Part shown: positions 17,085-26,169 of the stretch, piece by piece
Layout: every line of letters begins with the position of its first letter
Numbering within the stretch: the first letter of the stretch is position 1
DNA from: an uncultured Armatimonadota bacterium
Lineage (GTDB): Bacteria > Armatimonadota > Fimbriimonadia > Fimbriimonadales > Fimbriimonadaceae
Direction of reading: 5' to 3'
DNA length: 51,687 nucleotides
NCBI GenBank assembly: GCA_903833215.1
Contig: CAILEM010000119.1
Coordinates: 1-51,687 of the forward strand
Made by a program: the position numbers and the translations under genes
The notes under the pieces: model-generated
Database searches by the model: none
Seen by the model: the letters and a program-made list of their open reading frames with translations, nothing else
What the model was told of the DNA's origin: nothing

Positions 17085-17219
17085 ATGCGATTTTGCGGTG
17101 TGTCACAAACAGCCCAAAGAGTTAGCTCAGGGCAGCTGAGTTCGCTAGATGAAATCCTAGAGTTACGCAAGAAAGGCGCTGATGAACTGCTCATCATGTT
17201 AATGATTCGGGCCGTTTGA
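17085..17219 (+). CDS. Possible small protein or gene remnant (44 aa)
   Basis: An ATG-initiated ORF in the 432-bp gap after the esterase gene. The second half, SLDEILELRKKGADELLIML, reads like a real amphipathic helix pair of the kind found in small bacterial proteins (an L-x-EI-x-x-L-x-K-x-G pattern). There is no visible ribosome-binding site and no recognised family. It could be a small protein or the tail of a lost gene. The rest of the gap (16927-17084) shows nothing clear. Confidence 0.3.
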   Translation: MRFCGVSQTAQRVSSGQLSSLDEILELRKKGADELLIMLMIRAV

Positions 17220-17266
17220 AGACTGTCATTCATGCGGATTTCCATCTTTTGGCTTCGAAATGATCA

Positions 17267-17347
17267 TAAGGGATTGCGACCTTCTGCTTTGCAGACGTGG
17301 CCTGCAAACTCCAAGTGATATCCCTTAGTGCGCCCAAAGACGGTCGC
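17267..17347 (+). promoter_or_regulatory. Structured 5' leader of pseudopilin copy 2, alternative pairing possible
   Basis: An outer stem TAAGGGAT (17267-17274) / ATCCCTTA (17320-17327) encloses a 7-bp hairpin TTTGCAG (17288-17294) / CTGCAAA (17302-17308). GCGACC (17276-17281), just inside the outer stem, is also complementary to GGTCGC (17342-17347), 11 nt before the ATG at 17359. The two folds would form a pseudoknot or exclude each other, which could control ribosome access. No strong Shine-Dalgarno is present. This is a folding prediction by eye. Confidence 0.4.
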
Positions 17348-17358
17348 CTAAAAATCAT

Positions 17359-18162
17359 ATGAAAAAAGCATTTACTCTCATCGAGCTTTTGGTGGTTATC
17401 GCCATCATCGCTATTCTCGCCGCCATTCTTTTTCCTGTCTTCGCTCAAGCTAAGCTTGCCGCAAAGAAGTCTCTTTGCGTCAGCAACGCGAAGCAATTGA
17501 ACCTTGGATTCATCATGTACGCCGGAGACAACGACGACACGATGGTCACCCAAGAAAACGGAGGAATTCACCAAGACACGCGTGAGTTCCAAGTCATCCT
17601 TCAGCCATACCTGAAGAATCGAGACATCATGTTCGACCCGACTCGCTTCCTTACCGGGTGCAGCACGAACGTGGATCCAAAAGGAAGATGTATCGGTTTT
17701 GCACCGAACTTCGGAATCTATTCCTATCGAATCGGAACCGGTATGTTCCATGCCGTGCAGAGTGATACAGATGGTTCTGGTGACTCTGAGTGGCGAGGCG
17801 TTAACTTCGGCGAAGTTCAGTCACCAGCCCAAACCATTTTGGTCGGCCTGACGAATGACACCAACATGTACACCCTGTCGTTCTACTTCCAAACAGGTGA
17901 CGGGACAACCCCCTCGGCTGTTCGCTACGGCGGACAATATCCGATGGGCTATGTCGATGGTCATGCAAAGACTGTCAAGATGGCGGCGTACAGCTTCCAG
18001 CACGATGGAGATGATTTCGACATCATGCCGATGAATGTCAACGACATTAAGTCGTATTGCCGAGACGTCAACGCAGTTCCTGAACTGACCAATGGATTTA
18101 GCGGCGCTGTCCCCTGCGGTCAAATCGCTGACCAACTCGTTCAGTTCAGGGTGCCGCTATAG
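17359..18162 (+). CDS. Prepilin-type pseudopilin (copy 2)
   Basis: A 267-aa protein beginning [18 protein letters not shown], with the prepilin cleavage site before Phe and the same long N-terminal helix and [14 protein letters not shown] block as copies 1 and 3. The C-terminal half differs in sequence but keeps the DG motif ([12 protein letters not shown]). The shared [17 protein letters not shown] region after the helix is typical of the DUF1559/H-X9-DG group. A very small lipoprotein ORF and a strong terminator follow, as after copy 1, so this looks like a duplicated cassette. It would be processed by a prepilin peptidase in the inner membrane. Confidence 0.9.
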   Translation: MKKAFTLIELLVVIAIIAILAAILFPVFAQAKLAAKKSLCVSNAKQLNLGFIMYAGDNDDTMVTQENGGIHQDTREFQVILQPYLKNRDIMFDPTRFLTGCSTNVDPKGRCIGFAPNFGIYSYRIGTGMFHAVQSDTDGSGDSEWRGVNFGEVQSPAQTILVGLTNDTNMYTLSFYFQTGDGTTPSAVRYGGQYPMGYVDGHAKTVKMAAYSFQHDGDDFDIMPMNVNDIKSYCRDVNAVPELTNGFSGAVPCGQIADQLVQFRVPL

Positions 18163-18179
18163 GACGGCGACTCATTCTA

Positions 18180-18281
18180 TTGGTGCTGGCGGCGGTCATG
18201 GCTGGGGCAGCCCTTGGCTGTGATCCAGGATCAACAGGATCCGGGTCGGCCAAGCACGTCGATAAAACCAAGAGCAAGTAA
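18180..18281 (+). CDS. Tiny lipoprotein ORF following pseudopilin copy 2 (33 aa)
   Basis: It is in the position of the small lipoprotein gene that follows pseudopilin copy 1. The frame after the pseudopilin stop reads LVLAAVMAGAALGC, a signal helix with a lipobox-like ALGC, then a short polar tail rich in Gly, Ser and Lys ending at TAA. There is no ATG at the front: TTG at 18180 or GTG at 18183 are possible. The frame stays open upstream through RRLIL back to an ATA overlapping the pseudopilin TAG, which would supply the positive n-region. The start codon may therefore be unusual or mutated. Too short to classify. Confidence 0.5.
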   Translation: MVLAAVMAGAALGCDPGSTGSGSAKHVDKTKSK

Positions 18282-18295
18282 TTTGTTACTCCTAC

Positions 18296-18335
18296 GCGTG
18301 CGGTCAACCCCCAGTATGAGGGGTTGACCGCACGC
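18296..18335. terminator. Strong bidirectional terminator
   Basis: A perfect 16-bp stem, GCGTGCGGTCAACCCC (18296-18311) with its complement at 18320-18335, and an 8-nt loop CAGTATGA. TTGTCGTTCT follows on the plus strand. It separates the pseudopilin copy 2 unit from the convergent GNAT gene ending at 18344. Confidence 0.88.
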
Positions 18336-18343
18336 TTGTCGTT

Positions 18344-19207
18344 CTAGATCTTGATCGACCAGCGCTCATGGTTGCCTACGGTTTGGAAGCCGAGTTTGCG
18401 GTAAACGGATTCCCCGAGAGGACTCGATTGGAGAACTATCCGCTCCAGGCCCATGTCAGCGGCTGCCTTCATCGCGGCGTACGTTACGACAGCACCGATA
18501 CCCTGACCGCGGACTTCTGGCAACGTTCCGACACAAAAGATGCCACCTTCAGATTGATGACGGAAGATAGCAGACACGCCTACGGCGATGCCGTCGGCAG
18601 AAGCCAAAAAACACCGAAATTGCTGATCGGGACCCATTCCATTTTTCAAGCAAGGTCCCAAGAACAGCGGCTTCAACTCATCTGAAAACTGAAAAACAGC
18701 TTGAAGGGTCTGTATCCAGGAGTCAAGATCCGCTCCCGTCAGAACTTCGCGGACTTCGACACCTGGTTTGATGACTGGATCTTCTGGGAGTCCTCGAAGC
18801 GATGCAAGCATCGCCGGAGCAGTCCCCGCAACCACAAATCCAGCCGAGGTGAGTACTTTCGGCAATTTGTCGAGTTCTTCATGGGTCTGAACGAACCACG
18901 ACATGATGACGCCCTTCTCTTGAAAGTGCTGACGAATCTCCATCGCTTTCTGGACGGCAGCATCGCCAGCTAGCGAACATCGCAGAACAACATTCCCCAA
19001 AGGATGAGAGATCCCCGTTTCCAGCATCTCGACTCCATCTGCACTGGTGTGAACACCGCCCGGAAAACACGACACCCAAAAGCGAAAGGCCTCGGCAACG
19101 TGATTGGCCACAAGATCGCTTAACAGGGGGTCGCGAGCAACGTTGTCCGAAGAGGTCATGCCCCCATTATCACCCCCTTCTGGGCCTGATGAACATGCTC
19201 GGTTCAT
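18344..19207 (-). CDS. GNAT family N-acetyltransferase
   Basis: Up to 287 aa; a start at the internal ATG (19159, MTSSDN) would give 271 aa and remove a low-complexity, Gly-rich N-terminus. The C-terminal GNAT domain (about 150-285) has the acetyl-CoA binding loop as VRGQGIG, preceded by the strand GGIFCVGTLP, and ends with SVYRKLGFQTVG. The N-terminal half is probably a degenerate second GNAT fold. The substrate is unknown; such proteins acetylate small molecules or protein N-termini in the cytoplasm. It is the only minus-strand gene between two pseudopilin genes and may be read through from copy 3 upstream of it. Confidence 0.82.
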   Translation of the reverse strand: MNRACSSGPEGGDNGGMTSSDNVARDPLLSDLVANHVAEAFRFWVSCFPGGVHTSADGVEMLETGISHPLGNVVLRCSLAGDAAVQKAMEIRQHFQEKGVIMSWFVQTHEELDKLPKVLTSAGFVVAGTAPAMLASLRGLPEDPVIKPGVEVREVLTGADLDSWIQTLQAVFQFSDELKPLFLGPCLKNGMGPDQQFRCFLASADGIAVGVSAIFRHQSEGGIFCVGTLPEVRGQGIGAVVTYAAMKAAADMGLERIVLQSSPLGESVYRKLGFQTVGNHERWSIKI

Positions 19208-19217
19208 TCGCCAAGGG

Positions 19218-19247
19218 TCGCCCCTGAATAAGCTCTTTCTGGGGCGA
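19218..19247 (-). terminator. Weak stem-loop after pseudopilin copy 3
   Basis: Seven-base arms TCGCCCC (19218-19224) and GGGGCGA (19241-19247) around a 16-nt loop, between the stop at 19283 and the GNAT gene. It may reduce read-through into the GNAT gene. No T-run on the minus strand. Confidence 0.4.
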
Positions 19248-19282
19248 CAAGGTTTATGGATGGTTTCCGTATAGGCTGGAGG

Positions 19283-20188
19283 CTAGTTCGGCCATGGCGT
19301 TGGAGTAAAGCCAAGGGCACCGCTAAAGATCGTATCGATGAACGTGGAACAACCCATGTTGGGAAGTGGCAAACCAAGGTTCGCAGGGGTGACCTGAACG
19401 GAGTCTTGCGAACACCAGAAACTGTGCCAATTCGACCGATCCGCTGGCATTGCGATGGTTGATTCTCCGGGCGCTTGAGCACTTGGATTCGGGAAGTTGA
19501 ATACTTGAAGCTTCTGAGCTTTCGCGTGGCCGTCCACATAAGCAAAGTTGAACGAACCACCATACCGGAGACTTGACGCCTTCTTGTCTCCCACGTAGTA
19601 CTGGAGCAGAGAGCCGACCGCACTCATCGTGTATCGGCGTCCGTTGTAGCTATCTCCAAAGGCGGCCAAACTTGCCGGATTGCTCACGGCGGTCATGGAA
19701 ATTCCAGGAGTCACGGTTCCGTTCGGGCTCGCCTGTTCGGCACCGAGAAGACCACCACCTGCCCAGATTCCGAAACCCCAGTTGTAACCAAAAGAAAGGC
19801 ACCTTTTCGCATCAGCACCTGACGGGACGTAGTATCCGGCGGGTGTATTGGTATTGTCGCAGGACATCGTCTCGGACCCAACAGCGTCACCATGGTTGTG
19901 GGACCACTCGGAGCTGAAGAACACCCCCATGTTCTTCAGGTAGGGCTGCATCGTTTGGTAGACATCGACAGACCCTTGGCCGCTGACCGTGAAAACAATC
20001 GGCGCTGTATCGTCACTGTCCCCGACATACAACTGCATGCCGAGCCCGATCTCTTTGGTATTGCTCAACGCGACCGTCTTCTTGGCAGCCAACTTTGCTT
20101 GAGCAAAGACCGGAAACAGGATGGCAGCAAGAATCGCGATAATCGCGATAACGACAAGCAGCTCGATAAGGGTAAATGCTTTCTTCAT
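19283..20188 (-). CDS. Prepilin-type pseudopilin (copy 3)
   Basis: I start this 301-aa protein at 20188, where translation gives [13 protein letters not shown] after an AGGA at fair spacing; the longer in-frame start at 20335 would overlap the neighbouring gene and add a non-pilin N-terminus. The prepilin cleavage site, hydrophobic helix and [14 protein letters not shown] block match copies 1 and 2, and [12 protein letters not shown] carries the DG motif. Unlike copies 1 and 2, no lipoprotein ORF follows. The short upstream region contains TTAATATTAA (20220-20229), a possible AT-rich promoter element. Confidence 0.88.
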   Translation of the reverse strand: MKKAFTLIELLVVIAIIAILAAILFPVFAQAKLAAKKTVALSNTKEIGLGMQLYVGDSDDTAPIVFTVSGQGSVDVYQTMQPYLKNMGVFFSSEWSHNHGDAVGSETMSCDNTNTPAGYYVPSGADAKRCLSFGYNWGFGIWAGGGLLGAEQASPNGTVTPGISMTAVSNPASLAAFGDSYNGRRYTMSAVGSLLQYYVGDKKASSLRYGGSFNFAYVDGHAKAQKLQVFNFPNPSAQAPGESTIAMPADRSNWHSFWCSQDSVQVTPANLGLPLPNMGCSTFIDTIFSGALGFTPTPWPN

Positions 20189-20268
20189 GGCGTGAATCCT
20201 AGGACACACTCTACACACATTAATATTAAGGGACGAATAGCTGCCAAGAACCTTAATTTGTTTGATCA

Positions 20269-22806
20269 CTATCGGTCTTCGCCGAGAACTTTGGCATTCG
20301 GTCGTGTCGCACTTCGCCCCTTTCTGGCACGCCATAAAATGTCGGCAAGTTCTCGATCAGGGGCCGATTCCTCACGTGTTGGATTGAAGAGCTTGGCAGA
20401 CTCCATCGCACGATACGATCTCACGGTATTAACCTCCATCGTTGATCGACTAGGAAGCAATGCGTCAACGGGGGCGATGTTTACAGGTGAGTTTGCGAAG
20501 CAGTCAATGGGGCTCGCTGTCGCCGTGAACTGGTTCGTCGGAGGCAAACCTAATAACCACTCAACGGTTCTCAAAGCATCGTCGGTGTTGTAGAACCGGT
20601 GGTAGATTCCACTTGGCTTGACCCATGGCGAGACGACCCAGCAGGTACTACGATGTCCGTCGACATGATCATAACCCCCTTGCGCATCATCCTCGATAAT
20701 GACAATGGCAGTTCGCTTCCAGAGGGGACCATGGCTGACGGTTTCGATCAATTGTCCAACCGCGAAGTCGTTGTCAGCGATCATCGCGGCCGGGGTGGGC
20801 GCACCTGGTGTCGTTCCCTGCGTGTGATCATTCCCAAATCGAACCAGCATCAGCGGCGGAACCTTATCAGCTTTGACCAACCTCTCGTAATCCTTCTTCC
20901 ACTCCTGGAACCGTGAGGTTGCTTTGGAACTGCCAAAGGTTGCCCGCCTCTTTGGGAAAGACTTCCCGATTTTCTCCCAGACATCGCTCTCGGCATAGTC
21001 GAGATCAAACATTCTGAAGTCAGTATCACACCGGCCAAGAAATGCTTTCTTCGTTGGCTCATTGTCGACAGAAATTGGCTTGCCCGTCTTGGTTTTCACA
21101 TTGATGCCAGCCGCCAAATACATCCCGTAATTTTTGAATTCAACATGGTGGGCAAGAGCGTTGTCCCAGAGGTAGCCACCGGCAGGTTCGTTCACATCTC
21201 GCATGCCATAGGCATCCGAAGGAGTTCCATTGGTTTGGCCCTCATAATCGTATTCGCGCTTGTGGTCGGAATAGTCGTACTGCGCGTTTCGCTGGACATA
21301 CTCGCTGGTCATGCCTGCTGTCGACCAACTCCATCCATCGGCACTCATCTCCGCGCAGGCGTAGAAGTTATCGAAAAGGCCAAACCGCCGAGCAAGTGAG
21401 CGTTGGTTCGGAACAACGTCGTCTCCATAGAGCAACAGATCCTTACTCCCAGCGCCGTGAGAAAAGTCCCCAAAAAACTGATCATAGCTTCGATTTTCCT
21501 TGACGATGTAGATGACCTTGTCGATCCCGGGGCGCTTGGGCATGGATCGGCCAATCAAACTCAATCGGTTATTCGCCACGACTTGGGTCGTCCAACGTTT
21601 GAGTTGCGATTGTGAGGCAGGCCAATGAATCACGGCAACTTGTCCGTGCAGGTTCTTTCGGATATTTGGGCCAGAGTCGCCATCAATCATCTGCTGCTTG
21701 GTCGCCCCAGTTGGCGGAAGGTTCGGGTTGACGAGCACAGAGCCTTTGCCAGAAGCAACCAAGAGTCCGCCGAGACCGGTCACAACGCTGGTCGGATACC
21801 AACCGCTCGGAATCATTGCTCTAAGGGTCTGATGCTCGACATCGACGACGGCAACCGCATTGAGATCGCTTAACGCCACGAACAGAGTTTTTGCGTCGGC
21901 CGACAAATGGAGCCCAAGCGGACTGGCTCCAGGCAACCCACGCTGGGCGGTAGGGCGAACCAACAGTGTCGAAATCAGAGAGTCCGTCTTCGTATCGATC
22001 ACGGAGACGGTATCGCTGCTCGAACAGCTGACAAAGAGACGATCTTCGGCGGCGCTGAAGGTCATATAGGTTGGGTTAGCCCCAACCTCGATCAGCTTTG
22101 AGACCTTCATCGCCTCTGTGTCGACGACGGCAACCACACCATCCCGTTCACAACTGACATACAGCTTTTTGTCCCTAGACGGTCCCTTCGTAAGAAGGCG
22201 AGCATCAAGGGGAAAGGCGGGCAAAGGGATCACCTTTTTAGATTTCGGCTCAGCGATGTCAAATGAGGTTAAGCTGCCCTTGAAGTCGGAAAGAGCAAAC
22301 GACTGGTTGCCAACCGCATATAAACGTTTGCAGTCGGAACTCACCGCTAACCCGGCTACAAAATTGGGCATTTGAGCCTCAATCATCGGGCGTATGGAGT
22401 AGTAGTTGCCGATGGGTCCACTAAGGTGCCCTACGGCGCTCACCTCATAAGAGTCCACTCGATCAGCGGCACCATGGGAGACAAATAGCATTGTCTTTCC
22501 CTCTAATGTCTTCGCGAACCGAACACCAAAATAAAGACCATCTTTGGCTTTTCCATCCGGCCTTTGACCGTCGAAATTGAGCGACTGCACCAATCGGCCA
22601 TCCCGAGCATCCAGGATCGTCAGATTTTGCTCCGTCCCGCCGTGGATCACTGCGACGAACTTGCCATCCGGCGACAGCTCCATGTTCGTCGGAAATCCTC
22701 CGGTTCGAATCGACTGCCCCACGGGCGACAAACGCCGACCGGTTGAGGTGAGTCCCTGATTCTGCGGCGAGAAGAACACGTAAGCAGCAACTGCGAGGAT
22801 CAGCAC
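20269..22806 (-). CDS. YVTN beta-propeller plus phosphoesterase (AcpA/phospholipase C-like) fusion
   Basis: An 845-aa exported protein with an N-terminal hydrophobic segment (about 1-15, signal or anchor). Residues about 30-400 form a seven-bladed-type propeller of YVTN/lactonase-like repeats ([50 protein letters not shown]). Residues about 425-770 are a phosphoesterase-family domain with [14 protein letters not shown] near its start (metal and nucleophile region), [11 protein letters not shown] and [15 protein letters not shown]. The family includes acid phosphatases and phospholipases C. The propeller may bind a partner or substrate. The start at 22806 has no convincing ribosome site. Similar fusions are common in soil bacteria; the substrate is unknown. 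Confidence 0.87.
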   Translation of the reverse strand: MLILAVAAYVFFSPQNQGLTSTGRRLSPVGQSIRTGGFPTNMELSPDGKFVAVIHGGTEQNLTILDARDGRLVQSLNFDGQRPDGKAKDGLYFGVRFAKTLEGKTMLFVSHGAADRVDSYEVSAVGHLSGPIGNYYSIRPMIEAQMPNFVAGLAVSSDCKRLYAVGNQSFALSDFKGSLTSFDIAEPKSKKVIPLPAFPLDARLLTKGPSRDKKLYVSCERDGVVAVVDTEAMKVSKLIEVGANPTYMTFSAAEDRLFVSCSSSDTVSVIDTKTDSLISTLLVRPTAQRGLPGASPLGLHLSADAKTLFVALSDLNAVAVVDVEHQTLRAMIPSGWYPTSVVTGLGGLLVASGKGSVLVNPNLPPTGATKQQMIDGDSGPNIRKNLHGQVAVIHWPASQSQLKRWTTQVVANNRLSLIGRSMPKRPGIDKVIYIVKENRSYDQFFGDFSHGAGSKDLLLYGDDVVPNQRSLARRFGLFDNFYACAEMSADGWSWSTAGMTSEYVQRNAQYDYSDHKREYDYEGQTNGTPSDAYGMRDVNEPAGGYLWDNALAHHVEFKNYGMYLAAGINVKTKTGKPISVDNEPTKKAFLGRCDTDFRMFDLDYAESDVWEKIGKSFPKRRATFGSSKATSRFQEWKKDYERLVKADKVPPLMLVRFGNDHTQGTTPGAPTPAAMIADNDFAVGQLIETVSHGPLWKRTAIVIIEDDAQGGYDHVDGHRSTCWVVSPWVKPSGIYHRFYNTDDALRTVEWLLGLPPTNQFTATASPIDCFANSPVNIAPVDALLPSRSTMEVNTVRSYRAMESAKLFNPTREESAPDRELADILWRARKGRSATRPNAKVLGEDR

Positions 22807-22908
22807 TGCCTATTCTGTGCCAAGTCCGTGGCCCAGCTTTCAGGCTTCACGACTTCTTAATCATGCCGAATCCATTTGCATTGGAAAACTGGGGTGGTGC
22901 CCTTGCCA

Positions 22909-22920
22909 CGAGGGCCCTCG
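22909..22920. promoter_or_regulatory. Perfect 12-bp palindrome CGAGGGCCCTCG
   Basis: It lies in the divergent gap between the propeller-phosphoesterase (start 22806) and the membrane-fusion lipoprotein (start 23019). It could be a regulator site shared by both or a small hairpin. No T-run and no recognised consensus. Confidence 0.3.
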
Positions 22921-23018
22921 AATCGAACTACGAATGTAGATATGCCTATTGATCCTAGAAAAGGAACCTTTCCAGCCAATCCCCGTCCCCTATGCATCGA
23001 CTTCATTTGGCGGGAACT

Positions 23019-24176
23019 ATGATCAGTGTTTTTAGATGTCTTCCTTTATTCGGGCTAACGGTTTTGGTGGTTGGATGTAGCCCTAAACCGGAGTCCCAAC
23101 CTTCCGCGGCACAAACGGTGCCCACAACGGGGGTGGTGAAACGTCAAGATCTCACCGGCTATCGCTTTTTTAATGGCAAGCTAGTCATTCCGAGCACCGC
23201 ACAGGCCACTGTCTTCTCACCTTATGATACGCCGGTCGTATCAGTAACGACGAGTGTGGGCAAATATGTTGAGCATGGCGAGCCCATCATCACGCTCAAC
23301 ATACCGGGAGCAGATGACGCCAAAAGTCAGGCAAAGACCAACTCTACGATGGCAAAGGCAGCGCTAACGGATCAGAAAGAACTTTCTTCTGGCCCAGTTA
23401 AGGTAGCGCAACAAGCCCTAAAGGACGCCCAAGCCGCTGAAAAGGCAGCTCAAGACACCGTCTCAAGTGGCGGCAGCGCTGACGTCGCAGCAGCAACGCA
23501 GGCACGAACGGATGCGGAAGCAGCACTTCGAGATGCCAAGTTGCAACTGCAGCAGACCTTGGAGCCCGCAAAGCAGGCAGCGACTGCCTCGGCAGCCCAA
23601 CTTCAAGAAGTCAAGGCTGATGCAGCAAAAGGCATTGTGCGTGCACCGATCTCAGGCACCATCACGACACTTGCCGCCCAAATTGGAATGGAGGCAAAGT
23701 CAAAGCAGGACCTTGCGACGATCATCGATTTCGGTTCCTCCCGAGTAGAAGCGACTGTGCCACCAGAACTCAAGGATGTCATCGTAAAGGACGCCAGAGT
23801 CATTATCGCCATGAGTGGGCCAAGTTCGGAGCCAATGGCGGGAAGGGTCGTCTCTGTAAAGGTTCTGCCTCCTTCTGCTGGCGACCAAAAGCCAGACTTC
23901 ATTGCTATTATCGAATTCACGAAGCCGCGATCAATGTCTCAACCAAGTACTACTGTTCGCCGCGTAGGTATCAAGACGGGAGAAGTCAAAAATGCATTCG
24001 TTGTGCCCGTCGAAGCCGTGATTTCGCTAGACGGAAAGTCAATCGTCAAGATCCAGAAGGGCACCGAGTGGGTTTCAACACCGGTAGTCACGGGGCTAAG
24101 CGACGGAACCTTTGTACAGATTAAATCTGGAGTTTCCGGAGGGGACATCGTCGAAGTTCCTTCTACCCCTAAGTAA
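23019..24176 (+). CDS. Membrane-fusion-type periplasmic adaptor lipoprotein
   Basis: A 385-aa protein read from ATG 23019, which has GGCGGG before it; ATG 22992 adds nine residues. The signal MISVFRCLPLFGLTVLVVGC ends in the lipobox VVGC. It has the RND/HlyD adaptor plan: a first lipoyl half (about VFSPYDTPVVSVTTSVG), an alanine-rich coiled coil (about 105-200), a second lipoyl half (VRAPISGTITTL), then a beta-barrel and membrane-proximal domain. No inner-membrane transporter is adjacent, so it is an orphan adaptor, or its partner lies elsewhere. It is distinct from the adaptor in the metal-efflux operon at 27878. Confidence 0.85.
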   Translation: MISVFRCLPLFGLTVLVVGCSPKPESQPSAAQTVPTTGVVKRQDLTGYRFFNGKLVIPSTAQATVFSPYDTPVVSVTTSVGKYVEHGEPIITLNIPGADDAKSQAKTNSTMAKAALTDQKELSSGPVKVAQQALKDAQAAEKAAQDTVSSGGSADVAAATQARTDAEAALRDAKLQLQQTLEPAKQAATASAAQLQEVKADAAKGIVRAPISGTITTLAAQIGMEAKSKQDLATIIDFGSSRVEATVPPELKDVIVKDARVIIAMSGPSSEPMAGRVVSVKVLPPSAGDQKPDFIAIIEFTKPRSMSQPSTTVRRVGIKTGEVKNAFVVPVEAVISLDGKSIVKIQKGTEWVSTPVVTGLSDGTFVQIKSGVSGGDIVEVPSTPK

Positions 24177-24332
24177 GTCGCGCGACTTGGGATAAAAAGC
24201 AGGTCCAGATACTTCGTAATCAGCAATATCTCCTCCATATCTTGCGCAACCTAGATGAATGTTGTAACGTTAGCAAGGACGATCAGTTACGTTTTGAGCC
24301 AATACTTCCCGTGGCTCAATTTGGAGGAATTC

Positions 24333-25496
24333 TTGAAACTTGGTTTGAATCTGCTTCTTGCTACAGCATTGATCGGCGCTGCCACAACCGCCAATGCTCA
24401 ACGGCAATATTTCTTGGTTGGTGTCAGGCACGTTTACTCGCTGCCAAGCATGCCAGATGTGCATGAATCCGATCGACAGCAGATTGAAGAGGCTTATGCG
24501 GCAGCAATCAAAAGCGCTCAAGATCAATTTGATGCGGCAATGGCGTCACTCGCCGACCTTGAAGGCAAGAACAGCACGGCGTCCCTTGATGGCGCCCAAG
24601 ACACTCTCTTGTTGAAGATGGAAAGGGCGAGCGAAGAAGCCGCCGAAGTTCGCGACTCCAAGCTCAAGAGGCTCTATCGTAACGCCGACTACATCTTGGG
24701 AAGTCATCCAGAATTGAAACTGGACCAAGACGGCGCTTACATGCCGATGGGTGTCGAAACCTCGCGGAACGACCAGTTCACGAACACGACGTTTTATCAA
24801 CCGTATCCTACTTTCGTCGTTCCCCACCCGTTCGGTTGGAACTGGGGAACTTGGTATCCCTACGGCTCTTTCCTATCCGCAATCCGCTTGTTTCACTCCC
24901 AGTGGTATTCCCTTGGCAGCCCCTTCTATGGTCCGCTTTCATTTGGCGGCGTACGGTTTATCACCACGGCTCCGGTGCGGCGTCACGTCGTTGTGAATCG
25001 AACCCTGTGGACCATGGGTGGACCGCCCCCCCTGTCGGTTCGTGAGCGACAAGACTTCAAACGAGTTCGTCAAGTTCAGGTGAGTAGCGGAGTGGTGCCA
25101 GTGCACCCAACCACTCCTGTCGTGACGGCACCCATCTCACGCCCGGCAACAAATTCACCGTCAACTATTGAAAGGCATGAGATACCCGTGGTGAGGTCCC
25201 AGGAAACGGCTCCGGTTACCCATGCACCCACCCAGATTTCTGTTCCCGCTCAACGTCCAATAGAAATTAGGAACGTGAAGACGCCAAGCCGTGCACCCGC
25301 AACAAGGCGTATGAGTCAACCCTTGGTTGTTCCTCCTCATCCAACACTCCGCAAGCCACCGTCCAATCCTGGCGGGAATTTTCGACCTCCTGCCCAAGGC
25401 AGACAAGGGTCAAACGCCGGATGGGCACCTCCACGTGGTGGAAACATGCCGCACCCTATTCCTCCGATCAGAGGAAAGAAACGGGGTCGAGGCTAA
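24333..25496 (+). CDS. Secreted proline-rich protein of unknown function
   Basis: A 387-aa protein. I choose a TTG start at 24333 because GGAGGAAT lies just upstream at ideal spacing and translation then begins with a clean signal peptide, KLGLNLLLATALIGAATTANAQ; an in-frame ATG at 24255 adds an unlikely N-terminus. Residues about 35-110 are helical and Ala/Glu-rich (probable coiled coil). Residues about 145-230 are aromatic (Trp/Tyr/Phe/Gly). The last 150 residues are Pro/Arg/Thr-rich and basic, ending GKKRGRG. This plan recalls the C-terminal half of the protein at 5720. No enzyme domain is seen; an envelope or surface role is likely. Confidence 0.75.
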   Translation: MKLGLNLLLATALIGAATTANAQRQYFLVGVRHVYSLPSMPDVHESDRQQIEEAYAAAIKSAQDQFDAAMASLADLEGKNSTASLDGAQDTLLLKMERASEEAAEVRDSKLKRLYRNADYILGSHPELKLDQDGAYMPMGVETSRNDQFTNTTFYQPYPTFVVPHPFGWNWGTWYPYGSFLSAIRLFHSQWYSLGSPFYGPLSFGGVRFITTAPVRRHVVVNRTLWTMGGPPPLSVRERQDFKRVRQVQVSSGVVPVHPTTPVVTAPISRPATNSPSTIERHEIPVVRSQETAPVTHAPTQISVPAQRPIEIRNVKTPSRAPATRRMSQPLVVPPHPTLRKPPSNPGGNFRPPAQGRQGSNAGWAPPRGGNMPHPIPPIRGKKRGRG

Positions 25497-25540
25497 GCAG
25501 TAGCTGATCGCAATTCTCGCTTAAGGATCGCTAAACTTCC

Positions 25541-26146
25541 ATGACCATTAAAGACAAGCTAGACGCTCTCAAAAACAAAGCCAACAGTGAAGTTGTAGAT
25601 GAACATCTTACTGGCTTGGCCTGGATGACGAAAGTCTATTCGCAGTTAGGGGACCATGCGGCTTTCCTGTCAGAGTCCAAGCTTGATCTTGACACCGACG
25701 GCAAGAAAGACCCTTCCATCGATAGCAGCAAATACGACCATGATCACCAAGACACGACGAGCCTCGACACAACGGGCACTTGGCTCAATGCAAACAAGAT
25801 CTCTTATTTTGTTTTGCCGGGCGGGTTCGCCACAAAAGTCGCTGGTAAGGTACCAAGGCATGGCGGTATTCCTCTCGGTTGCTTAGGAACTCTCGTCTAC
25901 AAGGAAAAGTTAGCCCATGTCGTCTTTGCGGACATTGGACCAGAACACAAATTCGGGGAAGCATCGATCAACGCGCACCGAGTTCTTGGCTTCGAGAGGG
26001 TAAAGAACCACAGCATCATCGATGCAGGCATGGACAGTGGGGTCTACCTGCTGGTCTATGTAGGCTCACAAGTCTCACCCCTCGCGAACTTCACTCAGGC
26101 CGACATAGATCATCAGGCAGCAGCACTGTGGAGCAAATTCATCTGA
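25541..26146 (+). CDS. GH75-like chitosanase
   Basis: A 201-aa protein matching the core of glycoside hydrolase family 75, known mostly from fungal chitosanases. Visible family features are LDLDTDG (48-54), a DHDHQDTTSLDT segment, NKISYFVLPGGFA (85-97) and FADIGPEHKFGEAS, where Asp131 and Glu140 are nine residues apart, as are the catalytic Asp and Glu of fungal GH75. It would hydrolyse beta-1,4 links in chitosan. No signal peptide is apparent, so export is uncertain. With the CE4 deacetylase at 344 it could act in chitin/chitosan turnover. Its relation to the metal-efflux genes downstream looks accidental. Confidence 0.8.
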   Translation: MTIKDKLDALKNKANSEVVDEHLTGLAWMTKVYSQLGDHAAFLSESKLDLDTDGKKDPSIDSSKYDHDHQDTTSLDTTGTWLNANKISYFVLPGGFATKVAGKVPRHGGIPLGCLGTLVYKEKLAHVVFADIGPEHKFGEASINAHRVLGFERVKNHSIIDAGMDSGVYLLVYVGSQVSPLANFTQADIDHQAAALWSKFI

Positions 26147-26169
26147 TTCCATATGTTTCCGAGGGCAAT

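Noticed and set aside
17118-17160. tRNA-like string GTTAGCTCAG
   Set aside because: It resembles a D-arm by chance, but no acceptor stem, anticodon arm or T-arm follows.
20189-20335. Longer start for pseudopilin copy 3
   Set aside because: It overlaps the propeller-phosphoesterase gene and places 49 residues before the prepilin signal.
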